Shown in pieces: positions 7,328 through 13,343 of a DNA stretch of 14,644 nt. The position numbers and the translations under genes are program-made. This stretch comes from a bacterium (GTDB lineage Bacteria > CG2-30-53-67 > CG2-30-70-394). Every line of letters starts with the position of its first letter. Position 1 is the stretch's first letter. The stretch is from assembly GCA_024278555.1 (NCBI GenBank), contig JAJRSX010000113.1, positions 1-14,644 on the forward strand, given 5' to 3'. The notes beneath the pieces were generated by a model that was given only the letters and a program-made list of their open reading frames with translations, ran no database searches and was not told the origin of the DNA.

Positions 7328-7921
7328 TCACGCGCGGCGCCGGCGGATCAGGAGGCCGAGGAGCGGTAGGCCGATGAGGGCGAGGCTGGTGGGCTCGGGG
7401 ACACCGACGGTGACCCGGGCACCGGTGAAGCTGTAGAGGGTGGTGAGATCGGCCCCGGTAGTGTCGGCGACCGCCTCAAAGCCGGTGCGGGCACCGAAGT
7501 CGATGAAATTGATCTGGCTCACCCCCGGGGTCGGGCCCGCCTGGAGGCGGAGGATGCCCAGGATCCCCATCCCCTCATGATCGGCAATCGAGAAATCAAG
7601 CTGCGTAAACCGTACATGACCAGCGGCTACAGCCGTCCCACCCGCCTCAAAGGGGGTCGTAAGGAAGCTTCCATCCTCCACCCCGGTGAAGCTGGCGACG
7701 CTGGAGTCGGAGGAATCCAGTTCGAGATCGAAAGAACTCATTGGGGCACCGGTGGAGTCGATGTGAATCGGCATGTCGAAGGCGGTCCCTGGAGCGACGG
7801 TGATCGCCTCGAGCCAGATCGCCGGCGGCGCCATGGCCGCGTGGGCCGCGGTGGCGGCGGTAAAGAGGAGGACGGTGGCTGCGAGGCAGGTGCGGGTGGC
7901 GATGGAGGCGATGGACTTCAT
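7328..7921 (-). CDS. Cohesin-like domain protein with PEP-CTERM sorting signal
   Basis: 197 codons from an ATG at 7921, with AAAGG upstream. The open frame extends 96 codons further, but that part is Pro/Arg-rich and comes before the signal peptide (residues 1-28, ending TAATAAHA). Residues about 35-172 have the cohesin pattern: an opening ITVAPGTAFDMPIHID, MSSFDLELD, a FTGVEDGSFL segment, GHVRFTQLDF, then GMGILGILRLQAG-TPGVSQINFI and a final strand TGARVTV. This fits the nine-stranded jelly-roll of cohesins and the GxGxLxxLxFxA-G signature. It ends VPEP (174-177), SLALIGLPLLGLLI, RRRRA. The product would be an exosortase-sorted envelope protein able to hold dockerin partners, and two dockerin proteins are encoded downstream on the same strand. 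Similar beta-sandwiches occur in PEP-CTERM proteins without proven cohesin activity, so the domain name is strong but not certain. Confidence 0.85.
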   Translation of the reverse strand: MKSIASIATRTCLAATVLLFTAATAAHAAMAPPAIWLEAITVAPGTAFDMPIHIDSTGAPMSSFDLELDSSDSSVASFTGVEDGSFLTTPFEAGGTAVAAGHVRFTQLDFSIADHEGMGILGILRLQAGPTPGVSQINFIDFGARTGFEAVADTTGADLTTLYSFTGARVTVGVPEPTSLALIGLPLLGLLIRRRRA

Positions 7922-8186
7922 AACGTGGAACCTTTCTCCCTCGGTTTCGAGGATAATGGGTGGCACCAAACCCAAGATGGGTGGGGCGCCGCGTGGACGT
8001 AGATGGGACTTCTTGTTGGCTCTGTGTTGCGCATTAATTCCCTCGGTACCTCCTGCATTCCCGCACGCCCTCCGCGTGCATCCGGCTGGCCTCCTGGCCT
8101 CCTCAGTACGGCCGCCGCCCCGTCCCTCCGAGGGGAAAGAGGGCGGGACAAAGACAGCGGCGGCGAAGGGGGAATACAGGCTCTGC
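7922..8186 (-). other. Long 5' leader of the cohesin-like/CHRD operon
   Basis: If transcription starts about 12 bases after the sigma-54 -12 element, the transcript has a leader of roughly 250 bases before the ATG at 7921. It contains a perfect hairpin GCACGC/GCGTGC near 8062-8078 and a short duplicated GGCCTCCT stretch near 8087-8102. I see no known riboswitch, including no convincing cyclic-di-GMP aptamer core. Short frames in it look non-coding. Confidence 0.4.
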
Positions 8187-8203
8187 AGCAATCTACATAC
8201 CAA
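8187..8203 (-). promoter_or_regulatory. Sigma-54 -24/-12 promoter for the cohesin-like/CHRD operon
   Basis: The minus strand reads TTGGTATGTAGATTGCT. Against the consensus TTGGCACGNNNNTTGCW it keeps GG and GC at the exact spacing, the G7 and the TTGCW box, with two C-to-T differences. It lies 266 bases before the ATG at 7921. The sequence just upstream (8204-8285) is the most AT-rich stretch of the window, as expected for DNA bending between enhancer and promoter. I could not identify a clear IHF site. Confidence 0.72.
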
Positions 8204-8297
8204 CCTCACAGGTCTTAACTGAGAAAACGTTATGCATCTATTAAATTCACTTATTTAAGAAATACATCCACCCCTTTTCTGAACTTGCATGCGCCCA

Positions 8298-8354
8298 AAA
8301 TGGAAATCCGTGTTTCCATTTCATGGGGCCAGAATGGAAACTCGCGTTTCCATT
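8298..8354. promoter_or_regulatory. Paired palindromic enhancer (UAS) sites of the cohesin-like/CHRD promoter
   Basis: There are two palindromes. Proximal: AAATGGAAA (8298-8306) with TTTCCATTT (8313-8321). Distal: AATGGAAAC (8333-8341) with GTTTCCATT (8346-8354), a perfect nine-base pair arm around TCGC. Their centres are 34 bases apart and lie 121 and 155 bases from the -12 GC of the promoter at 8187-8203. The pair at 9713-9765 has the same motif and geometry. Likely binding sites for a Fis-type enhancer-binding protein. Elsewhere in the 8204-8487 gap I see only the terminator at 8423-8449. Confidence 0.7.
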
Positions 8355-8422
8355 TCCAGGGGTCTCCTTGGGCTATCGCCGACTGTGGCACACGGCACAT
8401 TTGGCGACACACCACCGGTGTC

Positions 8423-8450
8423 ACAAAAACGGCCGCCATCGTAGGCGGCG
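8423..8450 (-). terminator. Rho-independent terminator after the small conserved gene
   Basis: Read on the minus strand, GCCGCC-TACGAT-GGCGGC (8449-8432) is followed by CG and TTTTT (8429-8425). It sits about 40 bases after the stop codon at 8488 and would end the transcript from the promoter at 9602-9618. Confidence 0.65.
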
Positions 8451-8487
8451 GCGACACACCCGTCCGTAGCCGTGGCGGCTACCTGGC

Positions 8488-8709
8488 TCACTCATAGAGG
8501 GGGAGGGTGTGCACGTGGTGCGGGGAGCGGGCCGGGGCGTCGTCAAACCGCTCTAGGCCGGAGAGGATCGACCATAGCTCGCTGACATTTCGAAATGGGT
8601 GGCGCGTCTCGTCTTCGATCCCCATCACCACGCCGGTGAGGCTGGACCCGGTGAGGCTCGGTTGGGATCGCTCTGCGGCGCGATAGATGCGTACGACGTA
8701 GCTGGCCAT
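8488..8709 (-). CDS. Small conserved protein of the YVVRIYR type, function unknown
   Basis: 73 codons. The sequence MASYVVRIYRAAERSQPS, then LTGVVMGIEDETRHPFRNVSELWSIL, fits a family of short bacterial proteins I recall with the plan YxVRIYRRE, GxVE, FxxxxELWxIL. These proteins appear as isolated small genes and have no assigned role. It has no signal peptide, Cys or membrane segment, so the product should be cytoplasmic, unlike its neighbours. It starts 86 bases after the PEP-CTERM gene stop and is followed by a terminator, so the two probably form one sigma-54 transcription unit. The SD is weak (GAGACAG). It could be an accessory or regulatory factor for the unit, but nothing in the sequence shows that. 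Confidence 0.75.
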   Translation of the reverse strand: MASYVVRIYRAAERSQPSLTGSSLTGVVMGIEDETRHPFRNVSELWSILSGLERFDDAPARSPHHVHTLPLYE

Positions 8710-8795
8710 GGGTTCGCTGTCTCAATTGTGTGGGACGCCGGAAGAGGGCGGTCCCCTGTTCTCGTTTGGGTCGTCAAAGGGGCAACGACGCGGGA

Positions 8796-9404
8796 TCAGC
8801 CATGGGGTGTGCCACGGCGCAGGCCCCACAGAGAGAGGCCAAGGCCACCCACCAGGGCCAGGGCGGTGGGCTCGGGGACGATCACCTGCGCCGAGTCGAG
8901 CAGGGTGGGCACCGTGTTATCCATGACCTGGAAGGGGACGCCGCCGTCCTTGGTGACGTAGTAGACAAAGAGTTGGGAGACCGGCACATCCCCCGCGACG
9001 GTGTAGGCGAAGCTGGCGGTCTCCCCCTCGGTGAGGGCGGAGGCGGCGTCGCCGGTCCAGTCGAGGAAATTGCCCGTGGTGGTGGTGGGGTCCGCCCACC
9101 CGGCGGTATTGCTCAGGCCGCTCGCCGCCCCCTCGGACCAGTCGCGGATGATCGCGAAGTCGACCACCGTCCACTCGGCCGCGGCGTCCGCGTTGAGGGT
9201 GAGGTCGTAGGTGAGGCCGGTCTCCCCGACGATCGAGGTGTCGATGGTGAGCGCCAGGGTGAGGGAGAGGGTGTCGATATTGTGGTCCGGCGCCACACCA
9301 CCGGCGGGGACCAAGGCCGGCGCGGCAATCAGGGCAGCACCGGCGAGTTGGGGCGCCAGCAGGAGGGAAAGACCGAGGGTCACGATTTTCAACAGGGTGG
9401 ACAT
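8796..9404 (-). CDS. PEP-CTERM sorting-domain protein, function unknown
   Basis: 202 codons from an ATG at 9404, preceded by GGAGA. Signal peptide: MSTLLKIVTLGLSLLLAPQLAGA. The mature part (about 24-172) is Thr/Ala/Asp-rich and predicted all-beta: LSLTLALTIDTS, LTYDLTLNADAAAEWTVVDF, SFAYTVAGDVP, LFVYYVTKDGGVPFQV. It has no Cys, suits an extracellular adhesin or matrix protein, and matches no enzyme family I recognise. The tail is VPEP (176-179), TALALVGGLGLSLWGL, RRG, a typical exosortase sorting signal. A sigma-54 promoter lies about 200 bases upstream, with paired enhancers behind it. The activator gene at 10029 is divergent. Such proteins are known to be secreted and built into exopolysaccharide matrix or flocs in some species. 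Confidence 0.92.
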   Translation of the reverse strand: MSTLLKIVTLGLSLLLAPQLAGAALIAAPALVPAGGVAPDHNIDTLSLTLALTIDTSIVGETGLTYDLTLNADAAAEWTVVDFAIIRDWSEGAASGLSNTAGWADPTTTTGNFLDWTGDAASALTEGETASFAYTVAGDVPVSQLFVYYVTKDGGVPFQVMDNTVPTLLDSAQVIVPEPTALALVGGLGLSLWGLRRGTPHG

Positions 9405-9601
9405 GGACGATCTCCGCGAGGGGGTTCAGGTGAGGGTTAGGGTTTTGGTGCACCCGCCGTGTGCGGGCGCTGTGGGTGGTGCGTGCTCCAGCCCCCTGCG
9501 CCGGGCACCCACCCGGCGCCTCAAACCGGGCCGGGGCACCGCCGCCCCAGGGGGGAGCGACGGCGCTTCGGACCTGCATGAAGGGGCAACACCCACCCCT
9601 A
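9405..9601 (-). other. Structured 5' leader of the PEP-CTERM gene
   Basis: The putative leader of about 185 bases is GC-rich and folds strongly. A perfect hairpin GCGCCGGG-CACCCA-CCCGGCGC occupies 9498-9519, and a second, CCCGC/GCGGG, lies near 9455-9469. No T-run follows and no known aptamer is recognisable. The leader may slow translation or serve processing. Short frames through it are not convincing as genes. Confidence 0.35.
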
Positions 9602-9618
9602 TGCAGACCGCGTGCCAA
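9602..9618 (-). promoter_or_regulatory. Sigma-54 -24/-12 promoter for the PEP-CTERM unit
   Basis: The minus strand reads TTGGCACGCGGTCTGCA. It matches TTGGCACGNNNNTTGCW at every fixed position but one (T to C), with exact GG-to-GC spacing. It lies 198 bases before the ATG at 9404. This is the best sigma-54 match in the window. Confidence 0.82.
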
Positions 9619-9712
9619 CTGGGAAAAGCCCCCGCATAGACGGACATCATCCCTTACACAACAATGGCTTATGAACTTTTTTCGACCTCGCCAGAGGCCC
9701 ACAGGCAGCGGA

Positions 9713-9769
9713 AATGGAAACTCTGATTTCCGTTATTCACCCCCGAAAAGGAAACTCGAGTTTCCATTT
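9713..9769. promoter_or_regulatory. Paired palindromic enhancer (UAS) sites of the PEP-CTERM promoter
   Basis: Proximal palindrome: AATGGAAA (9713-9720) with TTTCCGTT (9727-9734), one wobble. Distal palindrome: GGAAACTC/GAGTTTCC (9750-9765), perfect, continuing into CATTTC. Centres are 34 bases apart and 120 and 154 bases from the -12 GC at 9603-9604. The distal copy is nearly identical to the distal copy at 8333-8354 (GGAAACTCGNGTTTCCATTTC, 20 of 21 bases). It also lies upstream of the activator gene, so autoregulation is possible, although I see no sigma-54 promoter in 9770-10028. That 259-base stretch holds nothing else I can name. Confidence 0.7.
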
Positions 9770-10028
9770 CACCCCCCTCCCACCCCGCCCTTCCGGGGAG
9801 TCGGAGGCAGGTGGTAGCTGGTTCGCTTTGGCTCAGGCGAAGAGGCCGCCGTGTAATGGGGCGGTAATGCCACCCTTGTAGAGTGGGTCCGCTTACCAGT
9901 CGGTCGTAGCGCTGTCCCGGTCGTGTGGGGATGGAGCTGCCCTGCTGGTTGCAGCCGGGGCCGAGGCCTCCGGGGGATGTAGGAACAGGGGTGTTATTGC
10001 TCGAGGGGTGAGAAAGTAGGGTGGTCGT

Positions 10029-11099
10029 ATGGAGGGTGGAATCACCGCAAAAGAGCGGCAGACAGAGGAGCGCCAGCGGCAACAGGAGGAGCAGTGGGCC
10101 CGGGAGAACTGTCCGGAGATTGTCGGCCGCCACCCACGCCTCATCAGCGCACTGCAGATCGTCCGCATGGCCGCGGAGGACGGTGATTGCACCGTCCTCA
10201 TCACCGGTCCGACCGGCAGCGGCAAGGAGCTGGTGGCCGCGGCGATCCACGAGTGCTCCTTCCGCCGCGCCGCCCCGTACCGGACGGTGAACGCGGCGTC
10301 ACTGCCCGCGGAGCTCGCCGACTCCCTCCTCTTTGGCCACCAGAAGGGCGCCTTCACCGACGCCACCTCGTCGACCCGAGGCCTGTTGCGGGAGGCCCAC
10401 GGCGGGACCCTCTTCCTCGACGAGATCCAGGAGCTCCACCCGCGGGTTCAGGCGAAGCTCCTGCGCTTCCTCCAGGACCACCGGGTGGCACCGGTGGGGG
10501 CGGCGGGTGAGCCGTGGGAGGTCGATGTCCGCATCCTCGCCGGCTCCAACCAGCACCTCCCGGAGGCGGTGGCGGCCGGCCGCTTCCGCGCCGACCTCTT
10601 CTACCGCCTCAACGTCCTCCCCATCGACCTGCCGCCGTTGGCGGAGCGCAAGGAGGACATCCCCCTCCTCGCGACCCATTTCCTCGACCAGCTCAATGGG
10701 CAGAAGGGGTCCACCACCTCCCTGGCGCCGGAGACGGTGGCCGCGCTGGTGGCCTACGACTGGCCGGGCAACGTACGCGAGCTGAGGAACCTCATGGAGC
10801 GGCTGGTGATCGTCTGCCGAAACCGCACCATCGAGATGGATGACCTGCCGCAGGAGATCGCCCCCCTGGACGAGGCGACGCGGGCCGCCATCGGCAAGCA
10901 CGACCTGCGGGCGGCCAAGGAGGCGATGGTCGCCGCCTTCGAGCGTGACTACATCTCCCGCCAGTGGGTCGCCAACGACTACCGCCTGCAACAGACCGCC
11001 GAGGCCCTCGGTACGACCCGCCAGTGGCTCACGAAGCAGATCCGCAAGTACGGGATCGAGTACCCGGATCGCCCGCGACGGGGGCCACGGATCCAGTAA
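10029..11099 (+). CDS. Stand-alone sigma-54 enhancer-binding protein (AAA+ and Fis-type HTH)
   Basis: 356 codons. There is no receiver, GAF or PAS domain: only about 30 residues, Glu/Gln-rich, precede the AAA+ core. Motifs: Walker A GPTGSGKE (60-67), the sigma-54 contact loop as GAFTDA (107-112) rather than GAFTGA, Walker B GTLFLDE (126-132), arginine-finger region FRADLFYRL (186-194), and sensor II WPGNVREL (245-252). Residues about 290-345 form a Fis-type helix-turn-helix (QQTAEALGTTRQWLTKQIRKYGI). It should hydrolyse ATP to remodel sigma-54 holoenzyme. Like PspF it lacks a regulatory domain, so control must come from its level, an anti-activator or a partner. It is encoded divergently beside two sigma-54 promoters with paired palindromic enhancers, its most likely targets. 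In other bacteria PEP-CTERM genes are controlled by RpoN with PrsK/PrsR, but PrsR has a receiver. Start: ATG after AGGGTGG. Confidence 0.93.
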   Translation: MEGGITAKERQTEERQRQQEEQWARENCPEIVGRHPRLISALQIVRMAAEDGDCTVLITGPTGSGKELVAAAIHECSFRRAAPYRTVNAASLPAELADSLLFGHQKGAFTDATSSTRGLLREAHGGTLFLDEIQELHPRVQAKLLRFLQDHRVAPVGAAGEPWEVDVRILAGSNQHLPEAVAAGRFRADLFYRLNVLPIDLPPLAERKEDIPLLATHFLDQLNGQKGSTTSLAPETVAALVAYDWPGNVRELRNLMERLVIVCRNRTIEMDDLPQEIAPLDEATRAAIGKHDLRAAKEAMVAAFERDYISRQWVANDYRLQQTAEALGTTRQWLTKQIRKYGIEYPDRPRRGPRIQ

Positions 11100-11552
11100 T
11101 TACGGCAGGCGGAGCCGTTCCTCTCTCCCCCTCGGGAGGAGCGGCTCCGCCTCCGGCTTGGGGGTGATGTCGAGGGTGGTGACTCGCCGGGCCGGTGGGT
11201 GCGGCAACGAGAAGGCGTCGCGTCGCGGCAGGCGCTCGGCCTCACCGCGCACCCGGATGGTGATGAAGTAGTGGGCGCCGTCGTACTCGGCGTCCACGTA
11301 CTCGTGGCCGAGGATGTTGCACAGGTGGATCAGGTCGCGGTGGGTCTCCTGCCAGCTCGACCGGAAGATGGCGGTCTCGCCCGGCTCCAGACGATTGATC
11401 AGGGCACGGGCCAGACACACCTCCGACAGCAGCAGGGGGCCCGTGAGGTCGAGCTCACGGAGCAGGTCGCCGTCTCGGCTCACCCGCCTCCCATCGGCGA
11501 GCAGCGCGCTGGCAACACGGTCGAGGAGGGGCATGGCACACATTGGACTCAT
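11100..11552 (-). CDS. TusA/SirA-like protein without the catalytic cysteine motif
   Basis: 150 codons from an ATG at 11552, chosen because AGGAGA lies 13 bases upstream. ATGs at 11543 and 11534 are alternatives. Residues about 31-101 follow the TusA plan: ELDLTGPLLLSEVCLARALINRLEPGETAIFRSS, then an LCNILGHEYVDAEYDGAHYFITIRV end. In TusA the first strand is followed by a CPxP motif whose Cys carries persulfide sulfur. Here the corresponding segment is GPLLLSEV, so sulfur transfer by the usual mechanism is unlikely. A Pro/Arg-rich tail of about 48 residues follows. The stop codon abuts that of the enhancer-binding protein (TAATTA at 11097-11102), and the genes converge. It may be a binding or regulatory version of the fold. 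Family assignment is moderately secure. Confidence 0.7.
   Translation of the reverse strand: MSPMCAMPLLDRVASALLADGRRVSRDGDLLRELDLTGPLLLSEVCLARALINRLEPGETAIFRSSWQETHRDLIHLCNILGHEYVDAEYDGAHYFITIRVRGEAERLPRRDAFSLPHPPARRVTTLDITPKPEAEPLLPRGREERLRLP
11108..11151. other. Long hairpin at the convergent 3' ends
   Basis: GGCGGAGCCG (11108-11117) is a perfect inverted repeat of CGGCTCCGCC (11142-11151). The stem extends inward by TTCCTC/GAGGAG with one wobble, to about 16 pairs. It lies 9 bases after the activator's stop and inside the end of the TusA-like gene. No T-run follows, so it is at best a pause, processing or non-classical termination structure for the plus-strand transcript. Confidence 0.45.
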
Positions 11553-11742
11553 CGTACCACCGGTCTCTCCTACTATTCGGAACCCCGTTGGCGATGGCAA
11601 ATCGATATGGCAGAATCCCCCGCCGTTCGCGTCGCTCCAGGTACCTCGGAGGTCGCGGACATATCCCGCCCACGCCTCACCGGCCCCTGACGGGGGTAGC
11701 CGGTTTCTTGTGTTGTCTCACCCGTATTCAGGAGGTAGACCC

Positions 11743-11985
11743 ATGGCATTCGTCCAGAAGATCCCCCAGGCCCAGTTTCTCCACGTTCCCGCTGCCGGCA
11801 GCCAGTTGTGGGCGACGATCGACGGCAACCGCCTCCTGTGCGACTTCCGCGGCGACGTCCAGGTCCTTGGCAGGCTGCCCGAGGATCGGCGTTACAAGGT
11901 CTACAACGAGAGCCTGCACAACGGCTTTGCCTGGGTCATGGCGAAAGACATCGAGGTCGCTGAGGAGGACAAGAAGGCGGCGTAG
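11743..11985 (+). CDS. Small conserved-looking protein of unknown function (80 residues)
   Basis: 80 codons from an ATG preceded by a perfect SD, AGGAGG, at 7-base spacing. The frame stays open upstream, but the SD fixes this start. The product MAFVQKIPQAQFLHVPAAGS, then LWATIDGNRLLCDFRGDVQVLG and an acidic/Lys end EEDKKAA, looks like a compact alpha/beta cytoplasmic protein. It has one Cys, no signal peptide and no membrane segment. I do not recognise a family. It is transcribed alone or with the OmpA-like gene and is followed 23 bases later by a strong terminator. The good SD and terminator suggest a well-expressed small protein. No convincing promoter was found in the 190-base divergent region 11553-11742. 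Confidence 0.75.
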   Translation: MAFVQKIPQAQFLHVPAAGSQLWATIDGNRLLCDFRGDVQVLGRLPEDRRYKVYNESLHNGFAWVMAKDIEVAEEDKKAA

Positions 11986-12007
11986 CCCCTGCACCCCTCG
12001 TTGAAAC

Positions 12008-12051
12008 CGCCCGGCATGCCGATTCCTTCGGCATGGCCGGGCGTTTTTTTT
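12008..12051 (+). terminator. Strong rho-independent terminator
   Basis: CGCCCGGC-ATGCCGA pairs with TCGGCAT-GGCCGGGCG (one bulged G, loop TTCCT) and is followed by eight T (12044-12051). It follows the 80-residue protein gene and also contains the start codon of the OmpA-like gene at 12033. Confidence 0.88.
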
Positions 12052-12740
12052 CCCTCCTCCTGTTTCTCCTCCTGCCCCCCTTGGCCGCTGGCGCGACCCA
12101 CAAGGTGGTGGCGGTAGAACCACCCCTGGCCGCCGACCAAGGCCCCGACTACCACCTCGATGGCCCCCCGGTGGAGGTGGGTACCCGCCTCCTGGTGAGT
12201 CGGCCACGAGTGGTCGCGGGCAGGCCTCTGGCGGTCCCGGTGGCGGTGGTCCGAACGATCCACACGGAGGGGGGCCGCGCCGTCGCCCGTCTCGTCCGGC
12301 GCATCCCCCGCGCCGAGGCCCCCCTCCTCGTGGAGGCAACCCCGATGGTCGGAGACGAGGCGACCGTCCTGGCCGAGGTCACCCACCTGGAGATCCCCGG
12401 TGACATCCTCTTCGCCTTCGACCGCGCCGACCTGCGCCCGGAGGCGCGCTCGCTCCTCGCCCCCCTCGCCGCGGCCCTCGCCGACGATGGCGCCGGCGAC
12501 CCGATCGAGATCGGCGGCCACACCGACAGCCTCGGCTCCGCCGCCTACAACCGGGCACTCTCCCAGCGCCGCGCCGCGGCGGTCGCCCGCTTCCTCACCG
12601 ACCACGGGGTCGCCGCCGGCCGCCTGCGCGTCCACGGCCACGGCGAGGAGGAACCGGTCGCCGACAACACCACCGAGCAGGGCCGCGCCCACAACCGGCG
12701 GGTGGAGATCCGCCTCCCGGTGGCGACCGCGTCGCGGTAA
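12033..12740 (+). CDS. OmpA/MotB-domain exported protein
   Basis: 235 codons. Signal peptide MAGRFFSLLLFLLLPPLAAGA; the two Phe codons come from the T-run of the terminator in which the ATG lies. Residues 22-122 contain VGTRLLVSRPRVVAGRPLAVPVAVVRTI and PLLVEATPMVGDE, a beta-rich part resembling the C-terminal module of FlgT-like proteins. Residues about 124-229 are an OmpA C-terminal peptidoglycan-binding domain: ILFAFDRADLRPEA, IGGHTDSLGSAAYNRALSQRRA, VHGHGEEEPVADNTTEQGRAHNRRVEI. The product would sit in the periplasm or outer membrane and bind meso-diaminopimelate. There is no SD, and no alternative in-frame start precedes the signal peptide. Translation may depend on read-through past the terminator or an internal promoter. 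Confidence 0.88.
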   Translation: MAGRFFSLLLFLLLPPLAAGATHKVVAVEPPLAADQGPDYHLDGPPVEVGTRLLVSRPRVVAGRPLAVPVAVVRTIHTEGGRAVARLVRRIPRAEAPLLVEATPMVGDEATVLAEVTHLEIPGDILFAFDRADLRPEARSLLAPLAAALADDGAGDPIEIGGHTDSLGSAAYNRALSQRRAAAVARFLTDHGVAAGRLRVHGHGEEEPVADNTTEQGRAHNRRVEIRLPVATASR

Positions 12741-12766
12741 CTGTGCGGGCCGCGCGGGGTCCGCCG

Positions 12767-13258
12767 TCACCGCCGCCAGCTCACCCGCACCAGCCGCTCG
12801 TCGTCGGCGTACCGGACCGTGAGGTCGCCGCCGTAGGCGCGGTGGATCGCCTCGCCGAGGCGCCGTCCCAGGTGGACGTCGGTGGTCTCGACCACCACCG
12901 TCTCGCCCTCCTCCGCCACCCCCATGATCCGGTGGAGGGGGTGCTCCCGCTCCATCCGCGCCGTCTCCTGGTAGACCAGGTTGACGATCTCCTCGCCGTG
13001 CGCGGCGAGGAAGGGGCCGCCGAGGGTCACCACCCCGGCCGGCTGGTGGTCGCGGATCCGGCGACACGCCGGGCAGAGGTGTGGCGCCCCACCCCCATCC
13101 TGCACCGCCCACTGCCACCGGCCGCGCCGGTAGGCGGCGCCGCACCCGGGACAGACGGTGGGCTCGGGCAGCTTCCCGTGGATGGCGTAGGCGTCGTGGT
13201 CCCGCTCCCGGACCAGGCGATCGCGTCGTGGGATCGACCTTCTCGTGGTGCCCGACAT
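12767..13258 (-). CDS. BCAM0308-type protein with two CxxC zinc-ribbon pairs
   Basis: 163 codons from an ATG with an excellent SD (AGGAGGTG). The N-terminus is basic (RRDRLVRERDHDAY). CPGC (36-39) and CPAC (62-65) flank GRWQWAV and could bind one zinc ion. The C-terminal part, PLHRIMGVAEEG, VVVETTDVHLGRRLGEAIHRAYGGDLTVRYADDERLVRVSW, fits a beta-alpha-beta fold reminiscent of NMD3-type domains. I recall this plan from the uncharacterised proteobacterial BCAM0308 family. Function is unknown; an RNA- or ribosome-related role is only a guess. Short spacings separate it from the convergent OmpA-like gene (26 bases) and the divergent rsmD (85 bases). Confidence 0.85.
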   Translation of the reverse strand: MSGTTRRSIPRRDRLVRERDHDAYAIHGKLPEPTVCPGCGAAYRRGRWQWAVQDGGGAPHLCPACRRIRDHQPAGVVTLGGPFLAAHGEEIVNLVYQETARMEREHPLHRIMGVAEEGETVVVETTDVHLGRRLGEAIHRAYGGDLTVRYADDERLVRVSWRR

Positions 13259-13343
13259 GGTGCACCTCCTTCTTCACCCCCTCTCCTGCAAATGTAGTCG
13301 AAGGGGGTGGTGATGCGGCATCGGTGCCACGGTACCCTCGGCT

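Noticed and set aside
8029-8045. TTGGCTCTGTGTTGCG on the plus strand as a sigma-54 promoter.
   Set aside because: Spacing is one base short and no plus-strand gene follows.
8298-9769. Inverted copies of a double hairpin framing a 1.4 kb unit, read at first as a mobile cassette.
   Set aside because: The palindromes align equally well in direct orientation and sit at the same distance upstream of two sigma-54 promoters. Enhancer sites explain them better than transposition.
9814-9829. A possible plus-strand sigma-54 promoter (TGGTTCGCTTTGGC) for the activator gene.
   Set aside because: GG-to-GC spacing is one base short, which sigma-54 promoters rarely tolerate, and the -12 box is poor.
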